Assembly (NCBI GenBank): GCA_017631275.1
Contig: JAGBTQ010000016.1
Location: 1-64,000 of the forward strand
Source: Alistipes sp.
GTDB lineage: Bacteria > Bacteroidota > Bacteroidia > Bacteroidales > Rikenellaceae
Direction of reading: 5' to 3'
DNA: 64,000 nucleotides
Positions 1 through 9,416 of the stretch are shown here, piece after piece (within the stretch, counting starts at the first letter, position 1; each line of letters opens with the position of its first letter). Made by a program: the position numbers and the translations under genes. Under the pieces are notes generated by a model. It did no database searches, was not told where the DNA came from, and saw nothing but the letters and a program-made list of their open reading frames with translations.

Positions 1-108
1 CTTTTTTGTCAGGATGTGACTGTGATAAGCGTGCTTACGCTTGATCTTACCTGTGCCGGTGAAAGAAAAACGCTTCTTTGCAGCGGCATTTGTTTTCATT
101 TTTGGCAT
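1..108 (-). CDS. rpmI: 50S ribosomal protein L35 (partial, 3' end beyond window)
   Basis: The minus strand from 108 encodes 36 residues starting [14 protein letters not shown] and running off the window edge. The Lys/Arg-rich start, the [10 protein letters not shown] block and the following G-T-G-K-I-K-R-x-H are typical of L35, a small protein of the large ribosomal subunit. rplT would be expected next, outside the window. The gene has its own promoter at 144-174. It lies directly downstream of a terminated EEP-family gene, and no infC precedes it although infC normally does. Identification is firm despite truncation. Confidence 0.93.
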   Translation of the reverse strand, partial: MPKMKTNAAAKKRFSFTGTGKIKRKHAYHSHILTKK

Positions 109-143
109 TGTTACAAAATGTTAAATTAGTTAATAATAGCGCG

Positions 144-174
144 CAAAGTTAAAAATAATTTTTTAAACAACCAA
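144..174 (-). promoter_or_regulatory. Bacteroidetes-type promoter for rpmI
   Basis: On the minus strand a -7 box TAACTTTG (144-151) lies 20 bases from a -33 TTG (172-174), fitting the TTG-N19-21-TAnnTTTG consensus. The predicted transcription start is about 30 bases before the rpmI ATG. It lies just past the terminator of the upstream gene. Confidence 0.75.
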
Positions 175-182
175 GAATTATT

Positions 183-225
183 AAAAACAAAAAAGCCTCA
201 TACTATCCCGATGATGGTATGAGGC
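183..225 (-). terminator. Rho-independent terminator after the EEP-family gene
   Basis: Perfect 9-bp stem (195-203 with 217-225, GCCTCATAC) and a 13-base loop, followed on the minus strand by a T-rich tract (183-194). It starts about 20 bases past the stop at 247 and would end the long minus-strand gene run. Confidence 0.85.
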
Positions 226-246
226 TGATACTATGGTTGTTAGCGC

Positions 247-1395
247 CTACTGCTTTGCCACCTTGAAGCGTGCGTAAACAGGCAAATGGTCGCTAAATGT
301 AGCACTTTCGTCGGCTGCGTAGCCCAACGACTCAAGACCCTCGCTACGAAGGATATAGTCGATACGCAACATACCGCGCATTGGACGGAACGTGTAGCCA
401 TAACCATTGCCACTCTCCACAAAGGCATCGTAGAGGTTCTCGCTTAGCTGGCTATATACATACGACATAGGTGTGTCGTTGAAATCGCCACACACAATCT
501 GTCGATATGGAGTGTTGTCGATGATATAACGTAGCGTATCTACGTGTGAGGCACGAATAGAGGAGTTGTCGGCAATGCGGTTTACGATGCTGCGCATGCG
601 GTCGCCATCCTGCAAAATCTTGCCACGTGCTATATCCTCAGAGTCGTCCTTCGAGATGCTTGTGGTATATAGGTGGTTGTTGAAGATGCGGATAGTGTCG
701 TATTGTTTATATACGATGTCGCACCAATGCGATGTTCCGCGACCCTCGCCCGCAACGCTGCCTTGGCGAATGATAGGGTAGCGGCTATATGTGCGCACTG
801 CATACTCGCCGCCCTCCTCGGCCTCAGCCGTATAGACGATGTCCCATCTACCCTCAAACAGGGTGTCGATAGCCTTGATGCCCTGCGCATCGCGTGGAAA
901 CTCCTGCAAGCAAACAACATCTGGCAGTTCGTTCTTTGCCAAATATTTGACGTAGTCCAACACTCGACGGTTGCCATTGTCGTTGTAGAAGCCACGTACG
1001 TTGTGCGTAAGAATCGTAAGCTCGCGATTGTTCTCTGGCTTCTGCTCCTCGTACATAACCTCCATGTTGAAGAAGTCTTTGAAGTGGAAGAAACCAGGAA
1101 TAAGCAAGATCATGAATATCAGCGCCAAAGTCCAGCGACGCATAACAAGCCATAGCAGTGTGCACACCATGACCATCATGAAGAGCACCGGAGCGAAGAG
1201 GCCCACGATGGTAAACTGTCCAAACATTGCTGGGGGCACATGTGGCGTGAGGTATGCAATGACCAGTGCAAGACTTAGCGAGAGGGTAATTGCCAGCAGT
1301 ATAATGGTAAACAGAGTAGAGGCAAATGAACGGCGCTCACCACCCTTTGCCGAACCGAAAATTCCGTTATACTGCGAATTCTCCTTTTTTGACAT
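247..1395 (-). CDS. Membrane-anchored endonuclease/exonuclease/phosphatase family protein
   Basis: 382 residues. Three hydrophobic segments near residues 28-50, 60-85 and 88-103 anchor it in the inner membrane. An EEP-fold hydrolase domain fills about 126-380. The fold's metal and catalytic motifs are visible in order: THNVRGF, the glutamate in CLQEF, NNHLY, CGDFND, RIDYIL and the C-terminal SDHLPV. The family includes DNases, phosphodiesterases and sphingomyelinases, so the substrate cannot be named. It is the last gene of a tightly spaced minus-strand run, 16 bases after the rhomboid gene, and is followed by a strong terminator. Confidence 0.85.
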   Translation of the reverse strand: MSKKENSQYNGIFGSAKGGERRSFASTLFTIILLAITLSLSLALVIAYLTPHVPPAMFGQFTIVGLFAPVLFMMVMVCTLLWLVMRRWTLALIFMILLIPGFFHFKDFFNMEVMYEEQKPENNRELTILTHNVRGFYNDNGNRRVLDYVKYLAKNELPDVVCLQEFPRDAQGIKAIDTLFEGRWDIVYTAEAEEGGEYAVRTYSRYPIIRQGSVAGEGRGTSHWCDIVYKQYDTIRIFNNHLYTTSISKDDSEDIARGKILQDGDRMRSIVNRIADNSSIRASHVDTLRYIIDNTPYRQIVCGDFNDTPMSYVYSQLSENLYDAFVESGNGYGYTFRPMRGMLRIDYILRSEGLESLGYAADESATFSDHLPVYARFKVAKQ

Positions 1396-1411
1396 ATTAT
1401 TTAAGTTTTAG

Positions 1412-2068
1412 TTAGTATCTATATTTACGACTGTCACTATATCTCCACCAAATGAGCAGCAACCAGCCCCAGAACATACCTCCGAGGTGGGCAAAGTGTG
1501 CTACGCTATCCATCTTGCCCGACACGCCGAAGAGGAGTTCGAGCAGACCATATATTATCACAAACCACTTGGCTTTCATCGGAATAGGTGGTATGAGTAG
1601 CATAATTGTAGCGTTGGGGTGTAGCATGCCGAATGCCAACAATAAGCCAAATACCGCACCCGATGCACCAACGGTAGGGGTGCAGAGATATGATTGGTAG
1701 AGAATAGATGCCTCAGATAGTCGCATAAGGTCGATTTGTGCCACGCCAAGCTGCACAAGGCCGGCACCAATGCCACATACAAGGTAGTATGTCAAGAAAC
1801 GCTTAGTACCCAACTCCTGCTCCAAGCCTCGACCGAACATCCACAAGGCGAACATGTTGAAGAATAGGTGCGAGAAGTCGCCGTGCATAAACATATATGT
1901 CACGGGCTGCCATATCTTGAAGAATGGGCTTGGCATGGGGAATAGAGCAAATAGCTCGTAGATGCGCATCTTGTCGAGAAGCATCATCGCAAGAAATACC
2001 ACGCAGTTGGCAATAAGTAGGTTCTGCACTGCGGGTGGCGTTTTTGGTCTATATTCCATTGTTGTCAT
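1412..2068 (-). CDS. Rhomboid family intramembrane serine protease
   Basis: 218 residues with about six membrane helices. Rhomboid landmarks are present: the HLFFN motif (His and Asn of HxxxN) near residue 68, a GRGLE loop, the catalytic serine in GASGAVFG near residue 137, and the catalytic histidine in HFAHLGGM near residue 192. Length fits the minimal six-helix bacterial rhomboids, which cleave transmembrane substrates within the inner membrane. The gene starts 12 bases after mutL ends. Start at 2068 or the Met three codons later; both are compatible. Confidence 0.9.
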   Translation of the reverse strand: MTTMEYRPKTPPAVQNLLIANCVVFLAMMLLDKMRIYELFALFPMPSPFFKIWQPVTYMFMHGDFSHLFFNMFALWMFGRGLEQELGTKRFLTYYLVCGIGAGLVQLGVAQIDLMRLSEASILYQSYLCTPTVGASGAVFGLLLAFGMLHPNATIMLLIPPIPMKAKWFVIIYGLLELLFGVSGKMDSVAHFAHLGGMFWGWLLLIWWRYSDSRKYRY

Positions 2069-2080
2069 ATCCTCTATTTA

Positions 2081-3994
2081 CTATTTTGCGAGCTTTGAGC
2101 GTAGCTCGTCGTGTGTTATCTCTGCTATGATTGGTGCTCCCGAGGCGGTGAAGCTATAGTCGTCGCACTTAAGCAATGCACGCACAATCTCCTCAGCCTC
2201 AGTGGTCTTTGTCTTGCGCTCATATCCTGCGCTACCTCGGCGTGCCATAAGCTCGGCAAGGCGACGACGCTCCTCCTCAAGCGGCATCTTGCCATGCTCA
2301 ATGCCATGCAGAAGCTCGTATAGCAGCTCGTCGATAGGTGTCGTCTGGTCGAGTATTGCAGGGCGACCCGCAACCGATATTACCCCCTCGCCACGATACT
2401 CAATCTCGAAGCCCAGGGCTGCAAACTCCGTAGCGTGAGCCTCCAACAGCTGATACTCCTCCAACGATAGCGTTAGCTCCTCGGCAAAGAATAGTCGCTG
2501 TGTGGGCACTGCTCCTACCATTGTCGAGCGCAAAATCTCCTCGTATAATACTCGCTCACGAGCACGACGTAGGCATACAACCACGCAACGCGAGTTGCAC
2601 ATGGCAATGGCATAGCCGCCACCTACGTTTATCACCTCGCCAAGTGTTGGGCTCGTAAGCGTCATCGACGACTCCACATAGTCGAACGATGTCTGCTCCA
2701 CCTCTTCGTCGATATACTCGATTACGGTTGATGGCGTGAGGGACGATGTTTGTAAAGTGTACTCCTCGTCAGGCTCGTTAACCATCTTGGTGCGTGGTGT
2801 TGTTATCGGCGCGTCGGTATATGGCACGTCGAAACCAGTGAATGGTATGTCGGGCATCACTGCCGTAGGGTCGATATACTCCTCCTTGAAGGGGTTATAC
2901 TCGCTATTTGTGCCGATGCGTGGCTCGCGATATACCCTCTGCTCGCCACTCATAACGGGGATCTCCATTCTGTTCTCAAGGCTAAAGTCCATGAGTGGTA
3001 CAGCACCACTCTTTGCCAAGGTCTCGCGAATGGCTGCCTGCAAAATCTCGAGTATCACGTCGTGATCGGCAAACTTAACGGTAGTCTTCTGGGGGTGCAC
3101 ATTCACATCCACACGCTCTGGATCTACCGTAATATATATAAAGTATGAGGGTAGGCAACCCTCGGGTATTAGCTTCTCGTAGGCGCGGATAATGGTGCGC
3201 TGCATAGCCTGTGAGTAGAAATATCTGCCATTGACAAATAGATACTGCTCATTGTTACGCTTCTTTGCAGCCGATGGACGACCAACGTATCCCTCGATGC
3301 GTGCTACCGACGTATCTACCTCTACATCAATGAGGTTTTGCTTGATGTGCTTGCCTACGATGTCAACAATTCTACCTGCACGGTTTGTTGGCTTAAGCTG
3401 ATAGAGTAGTGCATCATTTTGTCTAAGCTCGAACTCGACCTGCGGGTTGCAGAGCGCCACACGCATAAACTCCTGCTTGATTTGTGACGATAGGCGCGAG
3501 TTGTCGCCGTCGATAAACTTGCGTCGTGAGGGCACGTTGTAGAAGAGGTTGCGCACCATAAACTGCGAGCCCTTCGAGCAAGACACAGGTGTCTGCGAGC
3601 GATACTCGCCACCACTCATCATCGTGAGTGTTCCCACCTCGTCCTCCTCGCGGCGTGTGCGTAGCTCAACCTCCGACACGGCAGCGATTGATGCAAGTGC
3701 CTCGCCACGGAAGCCAAACGTATGCAGCTTGTATACATCCTCTATCGACTCAATCTTGCTTGTTGCGTGACGGTCGAATGCCATGCGTGCATCTATTGCC
3801 GACATGCCTACGCCGTCGTCGATAATTTGTATAAGCTCCTTGCCACCCGCTCTGTAGTTCACCTTCACACACTTCGCCCCTGCGTCTATCGAATTCTCCA
3901 TCATCTCCTTGACGACATTCGACGGCGCATTTACCACCTCACCAGCGGCAATCTGATTGGCTACAATCTCGGGTAGAAGTTTTATGCGGTTCAT
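2081..3994 (-). CDS. mutL: DNA mismatch repair protein MutL
   Basis: 637 residues. The GHKL ATPase domain (about 1-330) shows IAAGEVV, the ENSIDAGA motif, IDDGVGM, the TSKI segment and FGFRGEAL. These bind and hydrolyse ATP and mediate coupling between MutS and downstream repair enzymes. A variable linker spans about 330-440 and a dimerisation domain follows. In that C-terminal domain I cannot find the DQHA-x2-E-x4-E metal motif of endonuclease-type MutLs; the equivalent stretch reads CLRRARERVLYE. The terminal Cys-His-Gly-Arg-Pro-like motif is also unrecognisable. It may act without intrinsic nicking. Located between a small membrane protein gene and the rhomboid gene. Confidence 0.95.
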   Translation of the reverse strand: MNRIKLLPEIVANQIAAGEVVNAPSNVVKEMMENSIDAGAKCVKVNYRAGGKELIQIIDDGVGMSAIDARMAFDRHATSKIESIEDVYKLHTFGFRGEALASIAAVSEVELRTRREEDEVGTLTMMSGGEYRSQTPVSCSKGSQFMVRNLFYNVPSRRKFIDGDNSRLSSQIKQEFMRVALCNPQVEFELRQNDALLYQLKPTNRAGRIVDIVGKHIKQNLIDVEVDTSVARIEGYVGRPSAAKKRNNEQYLFVNGRYFYSQAMQRTIIRAYEKLIPEGCLPSYFIYITVDPERVDVNVHPQKTTVKFADHDVILEILQAAIRETLAKSGAVPLMDFSLENRMEIPVMSGEQRVYREPRIGTNSEYNPFKEEYIDPTAVMPDIPFTGFDVPYTDAPITTPRTKMVNEPDEEYTLQTSSLTPSTVIEYIDEEVEQTSFDYVESSMTLTSPTLGEVINVGGGYAIAMCNSRCVVVCLRRARERVLYEEILRSTMVGAVPTQRLFFAEELTLSLEEYQLLEAHATEFAALGFEIEYRGEGVISVAGRPAILDQTTPIDELLYELLHGIEHGKMPLEEERRRLAELMARRGSAGYERKTKTTEAEEIVRALLKCDDYSFTASGAPIIAEITHDELRSKLAK

Positions 3995-4010
3995 TCCTAA
4001 TAGGGGTAAA

Positions 4011-4520
4011 CTACTCGTTTGGTACTATAATAATGCGCTTGTTGCGCCACTCCGACTTCTCAAGCTCGTCGATCATCTCATCATCGAGGCTCTCGATGCC
4101 CTCCATATTCTCGATGTCGATGCTCTCGTTAATTACAAAGTCGAGAGGTGTTATCACCTCCTCGCCACCCATCTGCTGTGCGGTGCCGTTTGTTGCCTGC
4201 TTCTCCTCGCTTGCGGCAATCACAAAGTTCATGATGTGGGGCAAAAGCCACATCACGCCAAGGGCTATGACCACCGTCACAACCACTAAGCCACGAATCT
4301 TCGACATGCCCTCGTCGCTACGCTCACCACGCGATATCTCGCGTGCCTCGCGCTGTGTGCGGACATACTTGCCAGGAATATACTCCTCGCCATCGCTCTC
4401 GGACGATGTGCCATGTAGTTGCTTACGACGCAAGTTACGCTCCTCCTTTACGGGGTCGTAGTAGCGAGGTATGTAGTTGAACTGCCTCGGCTTAGTCTTA
4501 TGTGGACGAAATATCGACAT
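4011..4520 (-). CDS. Conserved Bacteroidetes single-pass membrane protein, unknown function
   Basis: 169 residues. The N-terminal basic segment contains PRQFNYIPRYYDPVKEER, a pattern I know from a short Bacteroidetes-wide protein often mislabelled as a riboflavin synthase subunit. One membrane helix lies at about 74-94. The acidic C-terminal part (about 100-169) would sit on the other side of the membrane. No catalytic motif is seen. It is packed between dnaJ (12 bases) and mutL (16 bases), so it is cotranscribed with chaperone and repair genes, but that does not reveal a role. Confidence 0.75.
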   Translation of the reverse strand: MSIFRPHKTKPRQFNYIPRYYDPVKEERNLRRKQLHGTSSESDGEEYIPGKYVRTQREAREISRGERSDEGMSKIRGLVVVTVVIALGVMWLLPHIMNFVIAASEEKQATNGTAQQMGGEEVITPLDFVINESIDIENMEGIESLDDEMIDELEKSEWRNKRIIIVPNE

Positions 4521-4532
4521 AGTATAATTTTT

Positions 4533-5696
4533 TTAGCGGAAGAAGTTCTTCATGCGCTCGAAGATGTTCTGCGACTCGATGCCCGAAGCACGCTTAAAGT
4601 TAGGTTGCTCGGCGAGTTTCTCAACGAGATTGCGCTCCTCCTTGGTAAGCTCATCGGGAATGGTGATGTCGATGACCACCATGATGTCGCCACGGCCATA
4701 GCCATTTACGTCGGGCAGACCCTTGCCACGAAGACGCAACACCTTGCCAGCGTGTGTTCCTGGTGCAATCTTGATGCGAGCCTTGCCATCGATTGTTGGC
4801 ACCTCTACCTCGCCACCAAGAAGTGCTGTTGTCACGGTGATGTTGAGGTTGTGGATAAGGTCGTTGCCATCGCGGATAAGCTCTGGTGAGTGCTCCTCCT
4901 CGATAACAACCAACAAATCACCACTCACGCCACCATTGCGAGCAGCGTTACCCTTGCCACGCACCGTAAGCATCATGCCGTCGCTAACGCCCGCAGGAAT
5001 CTTTACCTCGATAATCTCCTGTCCACGCTCTGTGCCCTCGCCATTACATTTCGAGCACTTCTCCTTGATGATGCGACCCTGACCACCACACGTAGGACAT
5101 ACGCTCTGCGTCTGCATGCGGCCAAAGAAAGAGTTCTGCACCGTAATGACATATCCCGAGCCGTTACACTGCGTACATGTAGTGTATGACGATGAGTCCT
5201 TAGCGCCGCTACCGCCACACTTATCGCACGCCACAGTTTTATTAATCTTGAGCTTCTTGGTCACGCCCTCAGCAACCTCCTGAAGGCTGAGCTTCACAGT
5301 GATGCGAATGTCGCTACCACGGTTTACTGTGCGTGAGCGTGATGAGCGGCCGCCACCGAAGCCACCACCAAAGGCACCTCCGAAGATGTCGCCAAACTGC
5401 TCGAAAATATCCTCCATAGAGAATCCTCCGCCCGAGAATCCTGAGAAGCCACCGCCACCGGCAGCACCTCCCATGCCTGCATGACCAAATCTATCGTAGC
5501 GGGCACGCTTATCCTCGTTCGATAGCACGTCGTAGGCCTCAGCCGCCTCCTTGAACTTCTCCTCAGCCTCCTTGTCGCCAGGGTTCTTGTCGGGGTGGAA
5601 CTTGATAGCTGCCTTACGATATGCCTTCTTTATGGTCTCGGCATCGGCGTTGCGCTCAACGCCTAACACCTCATAGTAATCTCTCTTCTCTGCCAT
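4533..5696 (-). CDS. dnaJ: Chaperone protein DnaJ
   Basis: 387 residues from the ATG at 5696; the open frame reaches two codons further to a TTG, but [13 protein letters not shown] is the usual DnaJ start. The J domain carries HPD within [10 protein letters not shown] and stimulates DnaK ATPase. A Gly/Phe-rich segment follows (about 75-125). Four CxxCxGxG zinc repeats come next ([32 protein letters not shown]), then the substrate-binding and dimerisation domains. The gene lies five to twelve bases from grpE, while dnaK is about 30 kb away. Confidence 0.97.
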   Translation of the reverse strand: MAEKRDYYEVLGVERNADAETIKKAYRKAAIKFHPDKNPGDKEAEEKFKEAAEAYDVLSNEDKRARYDRFGHAGMGGAAGGGGFSGFSGGGFSMEDIFEQFGDIFGGAFGGGFGGGRSSRSRTVNRGSDIRITVKLSLQEVAEGVTKKLKINKTVACDKCGGSGAKDSSSYTTCTQCNGSGYVITVQNSFFGRMQTQSVCPTCGGQGRIIKEKCSKCNGEGTERGQEIIEVKIPAGVSDGMMLTVRGKGNAARNGGVSGDLLVVIEEEHSPELIRDGNDLIHNLNITVTTALLGGEVEVPTIDGKARIKIAPGTHAGKVLRLRGKGLPDVNGYGRGDIMVVIDITIPDELTKEERNLVEKLAEQPNFKRASGIESQNIFERMKNFFR

Positions 5697-5707
5697 AGTC
5701 AAATAAA

Positions 5708-6256
5708 TTATTCGCCAACTACAACCTTAGCGTAGCGCAACACGTGCTCGCCAATCTTGTAGCCACGCTGCACACAGTCGATAACCAAGCCACGCTTCTC
5801 CTCGCCCGCAGCAAAACGTGCTACGGCCTCCTGCTCCTCCTCGTTAAATGGCTTGTCGATGCAGTCGATAGCGGTGATGTTTGCACCCTGCAACACGCTC
5901 TCAAACTTCTTCATCACGAGCTCCTCGCCCTGACGCAATGCCTCGATGTCGTCGCTCTTCTTCGATGCAGCTATTGCACGCTCCATGTCGTCCAAAATAG
6001 GCAATACTGACTTCCAAGCGCCCTCGCAACCACGCTCCACAAGCTCCATCTTCTCCTTGATGGTGCGCTTGCGGAAGTTGTCGAACTCAGCCTGAAGACG
6101 AAGATACTTATCTTTCCATGCTGCAATCTGCTCCTCGAGCGTTGGCTCAACTGCCACATTGTCCGATGTTGGCTGAGCCTCCTCTGCCATATTGTCGCTC
6201 TGGGGTGTGTTTACCTCCTGCTCCTCTACCTGCTCTGTGTTTTTATTTTTCTTCAT
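5708..6256 (-). CDS. grpE: Nucleotide exchange factor GrpE
   Basis: 182 residues. A charged, low-complexity N-terminus (about 1-40) leads into a long coiled coil (about 40-95, with [15 protein letters not shown], the family signature) and the C-terminal beta domain ([30 protein letters not shown]). It releases ADP from DnaK. The following dnaJ start is eleven bases downstream, a typical grpE-dnaJ pair. The 75-base gap to the methylase gene ahead of it could hold a promoter, but I see no clear TAnnTTTG box there. Confidence 0.96.
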   Translation of the reverse strand: MKKNKNTEQVEEQEVNTPQSDNMAEEAQPTSDNVAVEPTLEEQIAAWKDKYLRLQAEFDNFRKRTIKEKMELVERGCEGAWKSVLPILDDMERAIAASKKSDDIEALRQGEELVMKKFESVLQGANITAIDCIDKPFNEEEQEAVARFAAGEEKRGLVIDCVQRGYKIGEHVLRYAKVVVGE

Positions 6257-6331
6257 ATCTAGTTCTAAATCAATTTATTATCTATTTGTTTAATATTATT
6301 ATTAGACATTCAACATACTATATTGAACAAA

Positions 6332-7045
6332 TTATATGCCTAATACAAATATTGTTGGTCGTTTTTCGATGTTTGGCACTCCACTCTTCTTCCACTCCTC
6401 GATGGTGCGTGTAAGGATTATCTCCTCCTTTGATGTAATGTCGCATGCCACGGTTAGTCGCATCTTTGCTGAAAGGGTGCTTAGCAACGTGTCGAAGAGC
6501 TTTATGTTGCGATAGGGCGCTTCGATAAATATCTGTGCCTGATGCTCTTGCTGTGCTCGACGCTCGTAGTTGCGTATTGTGCGCGAGCGATCTGGCTCCT
6601 TGATTGGTAGGTAGCCATTGAAGGCAAACGACTGACCATTCTGTCCCGATGCCATCATTACCATGAGTATCGATGATGGACCTACAAGGGGCACTATACG
6701 CACGCCATGACGGTGTGCCAAGGCAACGATGTCGGCACCTGGATCGGCAACACCTGGTACGCCCGCCTCAGAGATAACTCCCGCCGAGCGACCCGCCAAT
6801 ATTGGGCGTAGCATGCGCTCAATGTCGGCAGCCGAGGTGGTGTGCTCGTTTAGCTCCACAAACTCCAACTCGTCAATCTTGCGCTCGATACCTGCCTTTG
6901 ATAGGAAGCGACGTGCCGAACGAACATTCTCGACAATGAAGTAGTCGAGCGAGTTCATTATATCGAGGTTAGCCTTTGGTAGTACCTCCCACACCGAGTC
7001 GTGCTCGGCAATGGGACATGGTATCATATATATAGTTCCCTTCAT
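6332..7045 (-). CDS. RsmI-like SAM-dependent methyltransferase (tetrapyrrole methylase fold)
   Basis: 237 residues. The start GTIYMIPCPIAE replaces the canonical GTLYVVATPIGN of RsmI. The SAM-binding SEAGVPGVADPGA and PLVGPSSILM motifs are clear. RsmI proper 2'-O-methylates C1402 of 16S rRNA. This shorter Bacteroidetes paralogue type is usually annotated only as a SAM-dependent methyltransferase, so rRNA is the likely but unproven substrate. Its ATG overlaps the stop of murF-alr by one base (TAATG), implying translational coupling. Confidence 0.82.
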   Translation of the reverse strand: MKGTIYMIPCPIAEHDSVWEVLPKANLDIMNSLDYFIVENVRSARRFLSKAGIERKIDELEFVELNEHTTSAADIERMLRPILAGRSAGVISEAGVPGVADPGADIVALAHRHGVRIVPLVGPSSILMVMMASGQNGQSFAFNGYLPIKEPDRSRTIRNYERRAQQEHQAQIFIEAPYRNIKLFDTLLSTLSAKMRLTVACDITSKEEIILTRTIEEWKKSGVPNIEKRPTIFVLGI

Positions 7046-9405
7046 TATCTCTCTGTGTATATGCGTTTTACACGTGCCGAAATCGAGGTCATTATCTCGT
7101 ACGATATAGTATCGAGTGTCTGGGCCATCTCCTCGAGCGTAAGACCCTTTTCGGCAGAGAATATAGTAACCTTGTCGCCCACCTGAACGCCCTCGATGTC
7201 GGTAACGTCGATCATTGCGCTATCCATACATACGCGACCGATGATTGGTGCGCGCTTGCCACAAACGCTCACGCTCCATCTGCCACCACCCAAGTGGCGG
7301 TCAAGGCCGTCGGCATAACCCACAGGTATTGTGGCGGTTATTGTATCACGCTCAAGGCGCTTTGAGCGGCCGTAGCCCACCGACTCGCCACGCTGCAGCT
7401 GCTTAATCTGCACGATGCGTGTTGAGAGCGTAGCCACGGGGATTAGTTTGTCGTTATGCTCATAGCCAAAGCCATATAGACCAAGACCCAAACGTGCCAT
7501 GTCGAATGCCGCCTCCTTAAAGCGCACTATACCTGCCGAGTTGGCGATATGGCGCAGAGGTGTGTAGTCGAGCCACTCGATAAGCTGCGAGCTCATATAG
7601 TCGAAGAGCTCAATTTGTGAGCGTGTGAAGTCGTCCTCTGCTGGTACATCGGCACACGATAGGTGTGAGAATATCGAGGCTATGCGTAGCGATGTGTCGA
7701 GGTGTATTGCACGACCGAGTAGGTCTACCTCGTCCTCCATAAAGCCGAGGCGGTGCATGCCTGTGTCGAGCTTGATGTGGATAGGGTAGTGCTCCCTTCC
7801 TGCGCGGTGCACGGCACGACGAAACTCGTCGAGCGACTGGAAGCTATATATCTCAGGCTCAAGGTCGTGAGATATCATCACGTCGAAGCTGTCGTGGTCG
7901 GCATTGAGCACCACGATAGGCATTGTAATTCCCTTTGAGCGTAGTGTCACGCCCTCGTCGGCAAATGCCACAGCGAGGTATGCCACGCCCTCATGCTGGA
8001 GCATGCGTGCCACATCCACGTCGCCCGTGCCGTAGCTCCATGCCTTGACCATGGCAACAACGGGGTGCTGCTGTGGTAGGTGCTTACGGAAGTAGTCGAG
8101 GTTTTTCTTCATTGCTGATAGATCGACCTCGAGGGTTGTTGTGTGTGTGCGTCGCTCGAGTAGTCGGCTAAGACGCTCAAAACGGCTGTCACGGCTACCC
8201 TTGATAAGTATTACCGAGTCTGCCCAGCGCTCACGACCGAAGTTCTCGATAAGCTCGTCGGTGGTGTAGTAGAACGAGGCGTTATAGTCGAAGAGGTTGC
8301 TATGCTTGGCAATGTTCTCGCCCACGCCGATAAGGTGGTCAACACCAGCGCTCTTAACGGCCTCGGCAACACGGCGGTATAGCTCCTCCGAGGGAGTGCC
8401 GCTCTGCAAGATGTCCGAGATTACGGCAATCTTGCGACGACCCATCGACTGACGATGCAGAGCGTCGAGAGCCACAATCACGGAGTTGATATCCGAGTTA
8501 TACGTATCGTCAATAATCATCGAGTTGTCGATGCCCTCCTTTAGCTCAAGGCGCATGGCAACCTTTGCCGAGAATACTGCACCATCGACCGAGTAGCCAA
8601 GCTTGTGCATTAGTGCTGCCACGTGTGCTGCGTCAATCTCCAATGCCGCATTTAGCTCCAATGTATCCTCGATGCGCTCACGGCTACTGTCAATGAGCTC
8701 ACGCTCCGAGTATTGTTTTGTGATCTTCTCGGCGAGCGACTGATACTCCTTACTATATATTATTGTGCGGGCACGTGAGGCAAGCTTTAGCTTCTCGTCG
8801 ATCTTCTGCTCGATGTTTAGGAAGTTTGCTGAGTGTGCGTCGCCAATAGATGTAAATACTACTATATCGGGCTCAATCATTCGCTCCAGGCGCTCCATCT
8901 CGCCTACCTGTGATATGCCCGCCTCGATGAGCGCTATTTGCTCCTCGCCACTAAGCATGAGTAGCGAGAGGGCCACGCCCAGCTGCGAGTTGTAGCTCTT
9001 TGGCGAGGCAAACGAACGTATCGACGAGGGTAGCGAGCGTGCTGCCCACTCCTTGACTATTGTCTTGCCATTCGAGCCGGTGATGCCCACAACCATGCCC
9101 TTAAACTCTTTGCGGTGGTGCGTAGCCAGAAGCTGTAGTGCCTCGAGCGTTGAGCCTACGATGACCATGCCACAATCCTCGTTGAGTGCCACCTCGCGCT
9201 CGACGATGAAGCACTTAACGCCACGCTTAAGCATGCGCTCGATGTAGTTGTGGCCATCATGGTTCTTGCCATTGATAGCTGCAAACAATGCCCCCTCAGA
9301 TGAGGTTATGCTGCGTGAGTCGGTGACAACGTTACCCACTCTTAGGTCGTTGCCACGCAGTTCGCCACCCACAATTTGGGCTATTTCAGATAATAGATAG
9401 TTCAT
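7045..9405 (-). CDS. Bifunctional MurF ligase / alanine racemase
   Basis: 786 residues. The N-terminal half (about 1-410) is a Mur ligase with the ATP loop GITGSNGKT and the DDTYNSD motif of MurF, which adds D-Ala-D-Ala to the UDP-muramyl tripeptide. The C-terminal half (about 418-786) is a PLP alanine racemase. Its Schiff-base lysine is in AMVKAWSYGTG near residue 450, and the catalytic-tyrosine region GRVCMDSAMIDV lies near the end. The fusion is known from Bacteroidetes and makes D-Ala and uses it in one polypeptide. Eleven bases separate it from mutS2. Confidence 0.93.
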   Translation of the reverse strand: MNYLLSEIAQIVGGELRGNDLRVGNVVTDSRSITSSEGALFAAINGKNHDGHNYIERMLKRGVKCFIVEREVALNEDCGMVIVGSTLEALQLLATHHRKEFKGMVVGITGSNGKTIVKEWAARSLPSSIRSFASPKSYNSQLGVALSLLMLSGEEQIALIEAGISQVGEMERLERMIEPDIVVFTSIGDAHSANFLNIEQKIDEKLKLASRARTIIYSKEYQSLAEKITKQYSERELIDSSRERIEDTLELNAALEIDAAHVAALMHKLGYSVDGAVFSAKVAMRLELKEGIDNSMIIDDTYNSDINSVIVALDALHRQSMGRRKIAVISDILQSGTPSEELYRRVAEAVKSAGVDHLIGVGENIAKHSNLFDYNASFYYTTDELIENFGRERWADSVILIKGSRDSRFERLSRLLERRTHTTTLEVDLSAMKKNLDYFRKHLPQQHPVVAMVKAWSYGTGDVDVARMLQHEGVAYLAVAFADEGVTLRSKGITMPIVVLNADHDSFDVMISHDLEPEIYSFQSLDEFRRAVHRAGREHYPIHIKLDTGMHRLGFMEDEVDLLGRAIHLDTSLRIASIFSHLSCADVPAEDDFTRSQIELFDYMSSQLIEWLDYTPLRHIANSAGIVRFKEAAFDMARLGLGLYGFGYEHNDKLIPVATLSTRIVQIKQLQRGESVGYGRSKRLERDTITATIPVGYADGLDRHLGGGRWSVSVCGKRAPIIGRVCMDSAMIDVTDIEGVQVGDKVTIFSAEKGLTLEEMAQTLDTISYEIMTSISARVKRIYTER

Positions 9406-9416
9406 CTATATGCTTT

